Shown: positions 26,901 to 41,912, numbered from the stretch's first letter. The stretch is DNA of 64,000 nucleotides from Sinohyriopsis cumingii (GCA_028554795.2 CM068841.1:21438308-21502307), one strand, 5' to 3'. A program made the numbers and translations. Notes: generated by a model not told the origin, from the sequence alone.

Positions 26901-29488
26901 GCTCGCTTAAAATTGTACGAAGCTTTAGAACTGTTAGGGGATCGTGTCCTGTACTTTGACACGGACAGTTGCATCTACATCGATCGACCGGGTCAGCAAC
27001 ACCCTAACATCGAAGAAAACCGTTTAGGAGCCTGGACAGACGAACACCCCGACGACAAGATTCTAAGTTTCGCGAGTGGCGGTCCTAAAAATTACGGCTA
27101 CCAATACCGGGACAAACAAGGAGAAGTGCACACGGAGTGCAAAGTGAAAGGACTGACTCTGAACTATCGTACCAGTCTAGTGGTCAACTTTGGGGTATTG
27201 AAAGAAGCCTTGCAATCGGGAGAGGATGGAAACTTTAAAGTGACCACTCACCAACCGAACAAGATTGTACGTTTACCCACTCACCACATCGTCAGTCGAC
27301 CCCTGGAACAAATCTATCAAATCGTGTACCAGAAGCGAGTGAGATTTCCCAATCACTTTACGTTGCCGTACGGTCACATCGATATTGGTCAGCATATAAA
27401 AAGGGACAACGTCCAAGACCAATAGTTCATTGTCACTACCAAGACCAATCGACAAAAATGAATCCTTTCAAACAGCAAGTATAGAGCGTAAGACTCAAGT
27501 CCAACGAGAAACTCGGGTGTGATTCTATGCCTCACGATCACATCACCAATGCAATACCACATCTTAGTTGTTATGTACTAATGCCATGACAAACTACGTG
27601 CAACCAGTGAAACTTCCAGACCACAAAACTTGACCTTATGGACATGCTGATATCACCCAGTATAAAAAGGGACGACTTCCAAGAACGACACTTCATTGCG
27701 AGGACAAGCGACGAGAAAGATGAATAACTCTACGCAGAAGAAAAAAGAGAAGGAACAAAATCATTGACCTCTTTCACCACCATACCGTCACAGCAAAGTG
27801 CGTTCAAGAGGGGAAAGGATTCAATAGACCTAAAGGAGTATTTTAGCATCCAAATGACCCAGAGAGCGACCTCGAGAAAATTTAGAACGACAACTTGCAC
27901 CTACACGGTGAAATTTAAAGACTTCGCGTCTGACGTTCTAGCCGAGGAAGTATCATGTTTCATTACGGATCTACTTGACTCACTGTTAGAGGAACTCAGA
28001 TGTCATTGCCAAGTCAAAGATGAAGGTCGTTTGAGCCTATCTATGTATCACGACAGTTTGAACTCGCCTGTATGTCTCGGATTTAGCACACCTGCAGAAA
28101 TAACTTCTTCCAAACTTTTGAGGGCTATTGAAGACGTGCGGTCGGTGAGAGAAAAATTTGACATCACCGATGGAAAAGTGACTATTCATATGGCATATGT
28201 TGTACCTCCATGGGAAGAAGACGATCACTGCTCTTGATCTGCTTACCGATAAGTGTACCTAGCACGATCAGCAGATTTACGACTGACAGGGAATACGAGA
28301 TGGGAAACATCTATGCTGGGACACAAGTGGTAGCTGACCAGATTTTAAACAACGTGTGTGACGGATAGAGAGACAAACACGAACTTTCTCTTATTTGATT
28401 GTTTGTTACTTGTTTTGTTTTAGCTTTTTCTTATAAACGAACATTTAATGTAAATTCGTTGCATATGAAGTGATTTTAGAAAGGAGTGAACGTTAATTTT
28501 AAACATTAGTTTACTAGAGTCAGTAACTAAACAACTCGTAAATATGTTTCTTTTATGTTCATATGTTTATGTATTTAATGGATAGTGCTTAGACCAAAGC
28601 ACAGGCCAGAGAGTCCATGTATATATGTACTTGAATAAATGTTTTGAACCCATGCAACAGACTTTTCTTTATCGAGTCTCTATTCTATCTGTGAGTCTTT
28701 CTTTAGAATATTTCTGTCCTCTTTTCTGTGTGCTTGAATGTGTATTTGTTTGTTTCTATATGTCTGTGTTTGTCCCTATCAACCCTTTGTCCCTACAAAT
28801 ACATTTCACCCTATAAAAGGTTTTGACCCTATAAACCTATGACGTTACCAATGTTTAATTCCCATTGATCCCCAGGTGACATTCCCATGTTCAATTTCCA
28901 TGTTCAATTCCCCTTGACGCTCTACAGTCCCATCCATGTTAAAATGCCCCATGTTAAATTCCCATTGTCGCCAGAGTGCATGGACCGTTTTTGCATGGTA
29001 AAGTCCCTTGTCGCTAGGGTGGCCCCATTTACTACTCACATAGCTAGCATTATTGGATACCATTGGCTGAGGGCGACATTCTCTTCTCTACGATCATCAG
29101 CCACGGATAGATCGGTTTGAACAGCCTTGGTTAACACATAACACAAATTACTAAAACCAAAGTTGAAAACAGATTATGGAGTTTACTCATTCGTCCCTAT
29201 GTGCATGTGACTAAAGTGTCTCTTTAATAGATAAAGTTTGATTAGGTACTTTTTTCATGATCGCGTTTAAGTTTCGCCAGGAGGTTACAAAGAATTATAT
29301 TCTTCGAATTAATTTATATCAGGACCAATGAAACTGCTTGCATTACTTCACCAATTGCTTCATGGTCTCAGCAATAGATAGATTGATGGAGGGAGGGAGG
29401 AAGGGACGGTGGGTGGGTGATAGATAGATAGATAAATATATAGGTATTAGGTAGGTATGTAGGCAGATAGACAGACAGACAGACAGAC

Positions 29489-29527
<39 letters not shown>

Positions 29528-32500
29528 CAGACTTACCAATGCACTAGTTCATCGCTAATTACCGAAACCAAAGTGGCTATGGATAATATGTAAAACACAA
29601 AATCTCTCAGCATCGGCCACCAAGTTAGCTCCACCACCTGTTCAAGAAAATATGGGTTATTCGTGAGTAATGTTTAAAATAGTTCGCATACGCCACTCCT
29701 TCAAGATCTAAAAGCCGACAAAATACACTGGCATAAGAAAAGTATATCTCTGTGACCTAATTTTATAAAGAGGGAATCTCAAGGATCAACCTACTGCTGT
29801 AATGTTTATTAGATCGTTTAAATGTCAATTACTTAGAGAAGATCTCAATAGATTAACAGAATTTAACCCTCTCCATTTCTGTTGTGACAAAAGTTCCAAA
29901 CATGTCGGAAAAATATGTCTAGGGTACCAACTAACTCAAATGTAATATTTCTTCATTTAACAGAGAAATCCACTGACATAATAAGTATGTACGAACGGAC
30001 GGACGGACGGTAGAACAATACCCCCGATTATAAAGAGAAATCCACAGACATAACAAGTATGTACGGACGGACGGACGGTAGAACAATACCCCCGTTTATA
30101 ATGAGAAATCCACTGACATAACAACTATGTACGGACGGACGGACGGTAGAACAATACTCCCGATTATAATGACATAACACTTGACAAAATTATTGAACCT
30201 ATGTTACCGTTACCGACTTTTTCCAGAAGAAGGTAGTAGCAATCAAGACGAACGTAACCAGCACGAGGGATTCTATACATTCCATGGTTCCAGAGAAATA
30301 GCTAAACGCATAAACCTAACATTGACTGCTGTTACTATAAGAACAACAACAACAAGAAAAAGAACGTAATCGGAAGAAAAAAATGTCAGCTTTGCATGGC
30401 CCATCCTTCGAAGACGAGACACAATTTACATTTTAATTTACTTGTTATAGATGGAACATGTTGGTCCTGTCACTGTCTTTAGCCAGTTCTAGGACAGCAT
30501 GGCCATATGCAAGAATCGTTCAACCCTAACCAATATTACATCTTCAGGAAAAATCCTTGTAATTCCTTCTGCCTGTGATATTTGACCGGTTTACAAATAC
30601 GCTAAGATCAGAAGCAGATGTTTTGTGTATCTCAGTTTTTCTTAAAACATGATATTCAGCTAAAGTTCCAAAGTGTATTGTTTACTGTTCGTCCTTCGGG
30701 TTCGAAGATGACCATGACATCTCTAACTGGCTTGGTGGGGCCCCGAGTGGCCGAGTGGTCTAAAGAGCTCAACGTTCCAGATCACTACCATCTCACCTCT
30801 GTTTGCGTGGGTTCGAGTCTCAGGCTACAAAAACAACAACAACCGGCTTGGTTTCTTCTGTGAGTACGAAAATGTCTGATTAAATAAGTTTGTGCTTTGA
30901 ACTGTCTGTGGTACACTAGATGGGTGATACCGCTTGGTGTCGTGCAATAAATAAAGGGAATGCCACAACACCACAAACAAACAGTGCATGACACAATCAC
31001 AATATCGAGAAATTAATATGGCATGTTTAAAAATATAAATACAAGGATTTATTCTCAGTTCTGCAAAGGGTTATGAGAGAGCATTCATTCTCATCCTTCT
31101 GAATTGAATGTCATTATGTCCCCATCTCATTTGATACTCACGGATGTCATCTGCAAAAATTTCTTCTGTGATATTTTGAAATAGACAGTATCGTCTAAAT
31201 ACCAAGTCGGTGAATGTCCGTATCATTGATATAGACCGTATCGTCTAAATACCAAACCAGTGAATGTCCATATATTTTGATACAGACCGTATGGCCTAAA
31301 TAACAAGTTAGTAAATGCCCGTATCTTTGAAATATACCGTATCGTCTAAATACCAAGTCAGTAAATGTCCGTATCTTTTCTATGTCTCGATATTGAGATT
31401 AATTTTAGACATAGTTTGTTCAAGGTAAAGTGTCTCTGGCTTTCCTCACCAGTTTCTCTAATATCTTTGGTGTACACTGAAATTCAACCTTTAACACATT
31501 AACCCCGGGTGACGAGTTTAAGTGACAGGAGGTAGCAGCCTACTGCCGAGCCTTGTAGCGTCAAGGTCATGTATGATACACTAAAGTGGGTGGTATCATA
31601 GAAATGTAGACAGATGTAGCTCTACAATGATACCAAAAAATCTGGAATATCTAGTTGCACTACAAAATACAAAGGGGAAACCTTATTTTTTGGACCCGAT
31701 TTTTTTCTACCCAAACTTCGCCCGTGGTCGGAATCCGATTTTGTGTCCGGATTTTAGACTTTTTGGTCTCAGATCTAAGGCAGACCGGTATGAACTGCAA
31801 ACAGACAGATAAACCTTTGCAAAAAAATAGGATAAGGTGGACATTTGGAATAAAGACTGGTCTCGATACGAAAATAATGTGTCCGTTAAGCAACAATAAA
31901 AGGACTCCAACTTTTAACTTTGGCTCATGCGCGAGCCAAATAGCCAATGTTATTGAAAGATCACCTGGAAGTTGGTGTTTTAAAATGTATTCAAAATAGC
32001 TTCCAAACTTTGTTTCCTACTCGAATTTCAGACGAAAACGACAAAAACCTCCAGGGGTTAATCTGTTAAAGCCACTAAGTCAAAATGGTTTCATCCGACC
32101 ACAGACGAACTTCAAGATACTGGCGAGTAAACGCTTGCATTCGACCACAGACGATCTTGTAGATTCATGCAATTAAAGTCCGGTGGTGTCATGGCAGTCT
32201 TTGTCCTTTGGTGTTGTTATTTATGAGGTTGGGGTGGGGGGAGGTAGAAATTCAGTTCAGTTTGATACTCAGAGAGAAATTTTATGAACTGAGTTGTTTA
32301 GGACCAATGATACCAAAAAATCTGGTATTTCTAGTTGCACTACAAAATAGATTTTGTGTCCGATTTTAGACTTTTTGGTCTCAGATCTAAGGCAGACCGG
32401 TATGAACTGCAAACAGACAGATGAACCTTTGCAAAAAATAGGATAGGGTGGGCATTTGGAATAAAGACTGGTCTCGATACGAAAATAATGGGTCCGTTAA

Positions 32501-33798
32501 GCAACAAAACATTCATCTATGCATGACACAATCACAATATCGAGAAATAGGATGGTATAAGTTCACACTCATAACATGGAAATAATATGGCATATAATGG
32601 GTCCGTTAAGCAACAAAAATTTTATTTATTGTACGACACCAAAGAAATAAGCTATTTCTGAATTAATGTCTTGAGTAAAATAAAATTGTTGACTAATAAA
32701 CAAAAAATAATTATTTTTTAAGCTTCTCCATTTTCTCAAAACTACACTGACCTTCCGATTTAATTTTCGCAGAACTACACTGACCATTCGATTTAGTTTT
32801 CATATGCATATGTATTTACTATATCTGCTATCACTATTCTAGTTTTAATTGACGTACACTTTACAAATTTGTTGACTCTTTACGGCATAATTTGTTTACC
32901 ATGGATATTTTAGTAGATGAGTGGATATACGCAAAAAGAAGGTTGCATACAACTGGTTATGTACATTGCATATGCTTCATATGACCAGAGACGTACGAGT
33001 GTTTCGCCGTTGGTGTGACAGCAGCGTCAACAATGTTGAGAATTTGTCTTTTGATTCGTTAAAATATTAAATCTTTTACAAGTCAATGAGCATAATTCTT
33101 TCCGCTGCTTGCAGGACAAAGATCGTGTGCCTTTCGAACATTTGTATTACTTGTAAGAAAAGAAAAGTGTGTCTGGATTTATACAAGTAACACTAGACAA
33201 CAATCGACACAGTAACTAAAAATAGTTTCAACTTCATGTCTGATTTATCTCCCTCTACAATGGTCTTCTCCATCCTTGGAGTAATTTTTCGTAAAAGGAG
33301 TAATAATTTTCTAGTCACCTTCTGGGCGCACGTGACGTAAATCCAATCAATCAATCAAAAAACCTGAATTATAAAATTACTATTTATTTTGCTATACTAT
33401 TGCTTCCACGCTTAAAATATTTAAATATTTGCTCAAGACAGACTATTTGAAATTATTAATTTTCCAATGAATCATTTTTCCTATACCTTTGAATTCAAGG
33501 ACAGCAGTTATGGAAGTCTTTGAATTCGCATGAAAGCTATCTGTTTAAACAGTCACGAAACAATGTCGCATGTAGTGATAAATATCGGTGCATATTGGAT
33601 ATTCGACGAGTAATTCTCAGTTCACAAGAATAGAGTAACTGTTTTGATCAAATTGAAAATTTCAGGAATACAGTAAAACAAATCAAATATACAAAATTTA
33701 ATGCATCATTCTTAACGATGGTGTCGAATACTTTCTTTTACTCGCGTGATTAATTATCTTAACTGAATTTAAGCTTTGTTAACGTCTATCGCAGCTGT

Positions 33799-33864
<66 letters not shown>

Positions 33865-35791
33865 GCGCGATTTTATGATCGACCTCATAGCTTTATAACA
33901 AAATTATAGACAAAAATTGCAGCATCCATATTGGTTGATGATGTTTGGCGCAGCTCACACAAACAAGTTTTATAAATGTCCGTATTTAGAAATGCACACT
34001 ATTTCAATATTGCAAGTCTGATAAAATCATACCCAAGATTATGCAAATGTATTTTATATATGTATTATAAATTAAATTTTTCTTATGAACATTAGAACTG
34101 TCGACACGAGTACCTGTTACAAGTTTCATCAAAATGCTTTCATTTAATTCAGCATGAGTGTTACACAATAGTGACTGACTAATGGACACATTTTGGTTCC
34201 AGGACGACAATTTTGCTAAATGGACATTATCACTTGGAAAGCTTCCTTTTTAGCAAAGAAAATTTAAGTTGGCTTCGAAGAAAAGAGTGTATAGCTTTCT
34301 TTGCACGATGTTTTCGTGTATCATAGCAGTGTAATGTACGTCATCAAATATGGATGATGAAACAGATAAATGTCTTTCATATTGGCTCGACTGGAAGGAG
34401 ATATTTTTGAAGTACTCTCCTTTGATGAATTCATTTCTAAATCTATTCAGCAGACGATTTCGCACACTGATCACTGCAGCTGAATATTTTTTTTAAATTA
34501 TAAAAATACATTTTCCAGAATATTATAAAGTCAGAGGTTTGCAACATATACTGCCCATCCGATATTCAATCTGGATTTTCAATGAATGACTTTCACGTTA
34601 GACATTACAAGATATTTATGGCAAATGTAAAAATATAGCAGGTATGTCTGTGTGTTAGTATTCATCTTTGAAAACGTGATTCCGACATTCTAGAGGACGA
34701 TTCATCGAGCAAGTCCAACTTTTTGGACACAAAAAAATTCAAATTCAGACAGTTGTGGCCAGTTCAGGTTTTATGGACATAACGCTATTTTTTCAATATA
34801 TGATAGGCTATACGTGGCAGCCAGTATGTTTAATGGAGGAACAACCCAAGAGGAATCACGAATCCACTGGGAACCTTTGGGAAACCTTGTCAGACACACA
34901 CAATGGCCGAGCCGAGACTCGAACTCTCGCGGAGAGAAGTGAAAAGTGAGTAATCTGCAAATGAGAGCGTTTGACCACACAGTCAGCATGGGCCTCAGTA
35001 TTTGCTGTCAATTCAGGTTTTCATTTGGAAACAGAAATAATATTGCAACAATACTTACCATGCCTGCGAAAAGCGCACATACACCAATAATGAAGAGAAT
35101 GTTAAACACTGCTGACCCAACTATGGTGCCCACTCCCACGTCACTTTTGGCGATAAACACACCTGAAAAAAATATGGAATGCAAATATTTTCCTGATTTT
35201 ATAATGCAGGTTACAGCTGCCTCTGAGCGAGTTTTAAAGATACTTTTCTCTCTCTTACACATACATTATACAGGACGCATATATGAAAATGCAAAGTGAA
35301 ATCTGCCAATCTCATAGCAGTGCAGTTGATGACATACCATTGGCATTTGCATGCCTTGAAATAAAACGATGTTGATTTCATATACAGCCTATTGTAGTTT
35401 AAATTCACCATCTTGCGTGATCACAAGAATGAGAGAAAATGATATGTTTTGGTGTTGTGTATGGGGATACAACATTGGTGTAAAATATTTATCAGAAGGA
35501 GTTCGGCAACGCCTCTTTTCCGACTTAAAAATCCTTACTTTAAGGTGCGATGTTGCTATTTTATTATGACAAATTCCATTGCTCTCGTTTATAGCATGTA
35601 AGTACAGGTGACTCTCATTTACACAAATCTTACTCATCCGAATTATATCTTACTCTCACTTATCCGCACCTATTTTATCCAAATTATTGGCCAATCCGAG
35701 CTACATACATGTCTTTACAATGGAGAGCTGTATAACTCGCTCGTATTTGTTTGTCCAAACTCGTGTTTGTCTGAACGTATAACTGTCTCCC

Positions 35792-35829
<38 letters not shown>

Positions 35830-37484
35830 CCGGAGTATAATGATTTATAACGTTCAGCATAAAAATCATGGTTGAAATATCGCTGACACTTCTTTAAGAA
35901 TTATATATTAAGCAGGAAACCACCAAAATAAACGCACATTTAATTTTCGTCACACCCATTCCCCAGATCCTTTGCCCGCTGTTCCATTTCCGAGAGGCAT
36001 TCATAATTTGAAACCATCGTTGCCATCTATTTTTCTATTCATCCATACAAAACATTACAGCAAATACGACCAAGCCCCCTCAGTCAAAGTATAGATGGAC
36101 TTCGAGTTACAAGGAACAGTCCCTAATACAAAAAAGACATTTGCCCCCACCCCCACTCACATTTTATTCCCCTAGGAGTTGCATCCAGGTTTGCAAACCT
36201 TCGTAGGCATCTAATCGCCCTCATAAAGCACCATACCAGATATGACACTCCTCCCTCAATCTGTGTAAATGAAGTTCGGGTACAAGGAACATTCCATATT
36301 ACCGATGGAACTGTGACCTCTGACCACTTGCCCCGCCCACAAGGGCTGCATCCAGGATTCGAAACTTTGTTTTTCATTAACTCATCTTCCTGAGACATAA
36401 TACTAAATACGACGGACACAAGGACATGACCTATCATGATACAACCGTAAAAGTACAGCTATAATAGGTATATACAGATAAATCAGGTTCATAGAGTTAC
36501 TCTGCGTCATTGTATTCTCCAGTTCATACCATTTTTTCTGTTTCTGGACTGAAGTATTTGCAGGTTGCAATTGAAGTTATAATTGTGTGTTTGTTTTTTC
36601 TTCGAAGATTTTGATGGCTGAGCAAGAACTGAACCTTAGAAGACGACCAAATTAAGAAAATAAATTACACAGAAAATGTCTCAAAAGGTAATCTTGGAAC
36701 GGTTTCTTCTCGTGCGGAATTCAAATTTTCAGACGCTTGAACATTTGTTCTGCTGAAACTTGAGGAGCGGTAGATTTTTCAAGGGAAATAACTCCTACAG
36801 TCATAGGTTTTAAGTTCAAGAAAAATCAACTGGAATGAGACATCATTATCATCCGGTATCTTCGCAGTTTTCAGTTTGACATCTAGTTGGGTAATTCAGG
36901 TAGTACACCCGCTACGATGTTCTCTGATCAAAGACTGTATATTTAATATACACAGTGAGAATGCATGAAAGATTGCATATTTAATATACACAGTGAGAAT
37001 GCATGAAAGATTGTATATTTAATATACACAGTGAGAATGCATCATTATATATACTTGCAATCTTTTTCCACACTTTTTTAAACTGAGTTTTAGTAGTATT
37101 TCGGTCTGTTTCTCTACTTTTGAGATGTTCATTTGGTTTGTTTGCGCTGGTCTTTAAGGCACGTCAGCACAAGTAAGTTATTTAGTGCGTAGGAAATTGG
37201 AGTAAAGTGCATTGGCAAAGGATACATCACTATAGCTGACTCAAAATGATGCGACGGCAGGATTCGAACCAGCACCCTTTCGGTCGCGATTCGGGCACGC
37301 AAACCAATGTGCCACCACCGCTCCTTGTGCTGTGTATATGATTATACGTGCATTTCAACAAATGACTGGAAGAAAAGACAAGGAACAAGTAGCACATAAA
37401 TGAATATGGATAGCTGGACAACATTCGAGTGGATGAATACGGTATATGATCTTGTAAAGTTGGGAATTATCGATCGATCGATAG

Positions 37485-37524
<40 letters not shown>

Positions 37525-40500
37525 GCATTACGTACAGTGTAGGTGGGGAGAGAAAGATAAGGGAGAAATAACAATATTGCCATATGAAGCAGGCCGACGA
37601 CAAGAACAAACAGGTGTCAAATCAATGATTGCTTTGTTGTCATGTATCACCTTGTGATACGCTATTGTCGGCAGTCGCACGTTTGTTTTTCATCTTAGAA
37701 GCGTTATACGATGAAGAATCAAGTATCGACCAAAGAACGCTTTATTATGTCGTGCAGATTTAACATCAAATAATTATCAATTTCGATCCATCGTTATTTA
37801 TCAACGGCAATAGCCTATGTGTACAAATATAGTATCGAAACATGAGTGCCTGGATCATATGTTTTAGCCTCTTCGGCAGATCTAGAAGTTTTGTTTAAAG
37901 TTGGGAGAAAAACAAAACAAATCAAGAAAACGGTGCACAAAAGTAACAGAAATAAGACGAATCCGGCACACGAAAGATAGATAGGTACGTACGTACGTAC
38001 GTACATACATACATACAGCAGGCCCACAAATGACACAGACGCCCAGGTGCTGATAATGTGAGAGCGAGATAATAAAATGTGATGGATAAATCGGGCACCA
38101 GTTTACAAATAATATCCAAACTAAAACTTTCAATTTCTGTGTCGAGCTTTTACATTGTATATGTTGAATTACACAGCGTTGGTTAAAATTTCAGTGTTGC
38201 ATTTCGAGATTCCAGTTTCACATGTTGAATCAAATTATTTGTTCCATTTCACACTTTGTGGTTTTAAATTACAGCGATGTTAAAACCTTAATGTCAGTTG
38301 TCGAGCTTTTAGGTTTCATCTTTTCAAAAGTTAGAATTATACAGCGGTGGTTGAAATTTTAATATTGTATTTGGAGAATTCCGATTTGACACGTTGAATG
38401 AAATTGTTTATGTTGACAGTTCCATTTTATATGTATAGTTTTTTATTGTCTATGTTGAATTACACAGCGGTAGTTGTTGATAAATGCCTTTAAGTATGGA
38501 AGACATTGTTTTGCATCTTTTCCTCTAGTACTCTTTCAACTTTTCAATTCTATACGATGTTGACCGTATTTCACGTGTTTTGTACTGCTGTCATGTGACG
38601 AGTAAAGGATCCATGATAGGGCGAAATGGCTGGCATTCCCAAAACAACCTGCATAAATAAGGTCTACAAAGGGTTTTTATTACGTTTATATTTTTTAAAT
38701 ATCACACATGCATTCGCTATAATGAGAGGCTGCTTTCAGTTTACTCTTTGTTATTTTTGTTGTTACTTTTGTTTTCCATTTTGTTTTGGTCAGTTACTCT
38801 GCCATTGACATTCTCAGAGCAATACAACTTTGCATGAAAATGCAACTAAAGTAGGTCACTGTAATCTTATTTTTACACTTCAGTATTTCCCTTGACTCCG
38901 GGTGGCCGAGTGGTCTAACCGATCACTCTAATCTCGCTCTCTGTCCGGGTGGGTTCGAGTCTCGGGCTCGGCCATTGCGTGTATGTGAGAAAGCTTGTCA
39001 GTAGCTTCCTGTGTGTCGGTGGTTCTTACCGGTGTTTTCCAGGTTCTTCCTCTAACAGTTAAGCTAGCCGCCATGTATAGCATATATTGCTCTGAGAAAT
39101 GGCGTTAAACACAAAACAACAACAAGAACTTCCCTTTTTTTTTCCAGCCCACGTTAGTATGAAGAGAGATAAAGCAGTCACTTTCATAGAAAGTTAAGGT
39201 TATTGTTAAAAAAAAATCATTTTGTTTTCTTCATCTGCTTATGTTTCGTGAAACACTGAAACGAGTGTTTTTCATGCTTTGGGTGGGTCATTATGAAGCC
39301 TAGACCATTCTACGATATACCCTCACTCCTTTGATCCTTGTGCCACAGGCATATATACATTAGGGTTTTAGTTAAAACGTTTGTTTGTTCAATAGCTTCT
39401 ATTTCCTAAAACCCTTGATGGATTTGTGTCATACATTTGACGAATTATTTTGAAGATAAGACCATACTGCAACGTGCTCGCAATCTTTGGGTACTGGAGT
39501 ATAGAGGGCGATTACCGCCATAATTATATACGTGTATTTTGTAATCTTCCTTGATGCATTATGGTAAATGGCTGATTGCAAGTGCTACTTTCATAATTAT
39601 ATCCATGTATATTGTGTTCTTCATTGATGTAAATTGTACGTAACAGTTTGCAAGTGCTACTTTCCTTCAGCGTTATTGTCAATGGCTGCTTAGGTCTATT
39701 TTCCTTCTGCGTCATTTTATCTTGCAATTTGCCAACTAGTGAAATGACTGCAGTTTGTCGTATTGCAAATGCTACATCAGTTATTCCAAATTTTAATATT
39801 CTATTCATAAACTTGCCATATCACAATATACACAGATTGCACCTTCTAAAATCATGATTATAATGTGGCATCGAACATGTTGCAAGTTAGTATCACGGAA
39901 GTTACCATAAAATAATGCCTCATTATGACAACAGATGGCGCTGTGACACGTAAATTTCTTACAATACGACTATTCCCCTGACCCAAGCAACACTGCTATG
40001 AGCAAAAATCCAAAAGTTTTATCACTGAAGCTTTGACCTTCACAAAACTATTGTATTTATGAACCTGAGATGAAATTTGAAATTTGGCATGTTATCCCTA
40101 ATATATGTGCCTTGGAACAATGGATAGGTAAATTCAATAATTTAAATGACTTAATCACCCAGAGAGAGAGAGAGAGGGAGAGAGATTCATAAATAAGTTA
40201 GTTTCTTCACAGAATAATAGAAACTACTAGCCATTTTCTGCCTGCAGTTGTAAGATATCTGAGCAGAAAGTAGCAGCTACTTTAGAAGCATGCAATGCAT
40301 TTTAATGTGAGTTACAGGCCCCCAAGTACTATTCCTCAGAGAGTACACAAGACTGGGTTTCAGAAATTGAAGCCACACAAATACCAGTTTGTTACTTTGT
40401 GGGTCATTGTGAGAAAATGGAGATCACCTGATCTGCCTGCTTGTGATGAGTGGTCAGTGAGCAATCAAATTGTTGTTCCTAAGTCATATAGACAGGAAAT

Positions 40501-41875
40501 GCATAGTCTAACCCATAAAACTCCGGTCAATAAGGCTTATCACAAGGTCCTGAATCATTTTTATTGGCCGAAAATTAAAAGTTATGTACCATAGATCTTG
40601 TCAAACTTGTCAAATGGTAGGAAATCCCAATCAGAAGATATCTAAGGCACATCTGCAACCTATTCCTGTATTTGACCATTTGACAAGCCATTTAACAGAA
40701 AAATGGTAGACTGTCGGTTCCTCACCTAATACCAAGTCACTCAACCAATACTTATTGACCATAATGTGGGCCTCCTCAAGATTTCCTAAGACTATTCCTT
40801 TTAAGAATACTAAAGCAAAACTTGTTATAAAAGTTTAGGCAAGGTTTTTAACACTTGTTCGCCTCCCCGAATCTGTCCAGCAATGTTGTGTTTTATTATT
40901 TCCAACAACTTATGCATGAATTATACATCCAAACGCTTTAATGTTTCTGCATATCAGCCAGAAAATCATGGGGTAGCACAAGACTTTCCGAAAACACTCT
41001 CACCTACCCAGGATACATGTATACAATCCTATTCATAGATGTTAAAAACGTTAAAATTAAAATAAAAAAGGTAAATAACGCACTTTTTCTCAATAAATAA
41101 AAAACGAAAAAAAAAACGTTCCAGTAGTTTTTAGGCAACACCAAAATCAATATTTTACTTATTTACACGCTACATACCAGTTTTAAAGTTTCAGTGATAC
41201 AAATATGAAAAAATGTCAAAAGTTTTAAACCGTAGTCCAGAAAACATTGGAATTTTTTTCACTCAGTGTCGTTATCACCATCTGACTGATCTGACTACTC
41301 TATGGTTTCCTCCATATAATAACCTGTATGGCTGATAAAAAAAATGGAAGTACCAAATATAAAAAACGCAAAATAATTAAAAAACGTAAGAAAACGCGTT
41401 TTTCGAGGTAAAATAAAAAACGAAAAAAACGTTTTTATCATTTATGATCCTATTGAATCAAACCTTAAAAGAGATGGTGATCAGTAAAATCCTACATTGA
41501 ATAATTATCGATTGAGATCATATTTTTTTTACCCATGTTGGTAATTATCACCAAATATAAGACCCCATGACTACCCATGTTGGTAATTATCACCAAATAT
41601 AAGACCCCATGACTACCCTAACGTAGCAAAAGACTGTCCAAAAACAGCCTAAACTACATAGGATACATGTAGGCAATTAAATACAATCAAATCAAATAAA
41701 AAACAATGAACAGTAAACTTCTATCCTGTATACTGATCGAATAAGATCAGTCAAGTTTTTCTCTCGTTGATACTTGCTGAAGGAAAAACCCTAAGACTGT
41801 CCCAAACCACGGTCATCGAACCAGGATGCATGCATACAATTACAATAACTTAATATGAAATATGCCATTTTGATG

Positions 41876-41912
<37 letters not shown>

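Noticed and set aside
30735..30845. Functional tRNA-Ser or tRNA-Leu gene
   Set aside because: Stems are imperfect and a (ACAACA)n tail follows directly, as in the SINE copy at 38.9 kb.
31655..31999. 114-codon plus-strand and 95-codon minus-strand frames
   Set aside because: Both fall in the duplicated noncoding segment and neither stays open in the second copy at 32305-32508.
36123..36437. 104-codon minus-strand frame
   Set aside because: It lies in a decayed noncoding repeat; no homology or splice evidence.
37225..37330. Functional tRNA gene on the minus strand
   Set aside because: The B box is perfect but the acceptor stem does not pair; it is better read as a SINE head.
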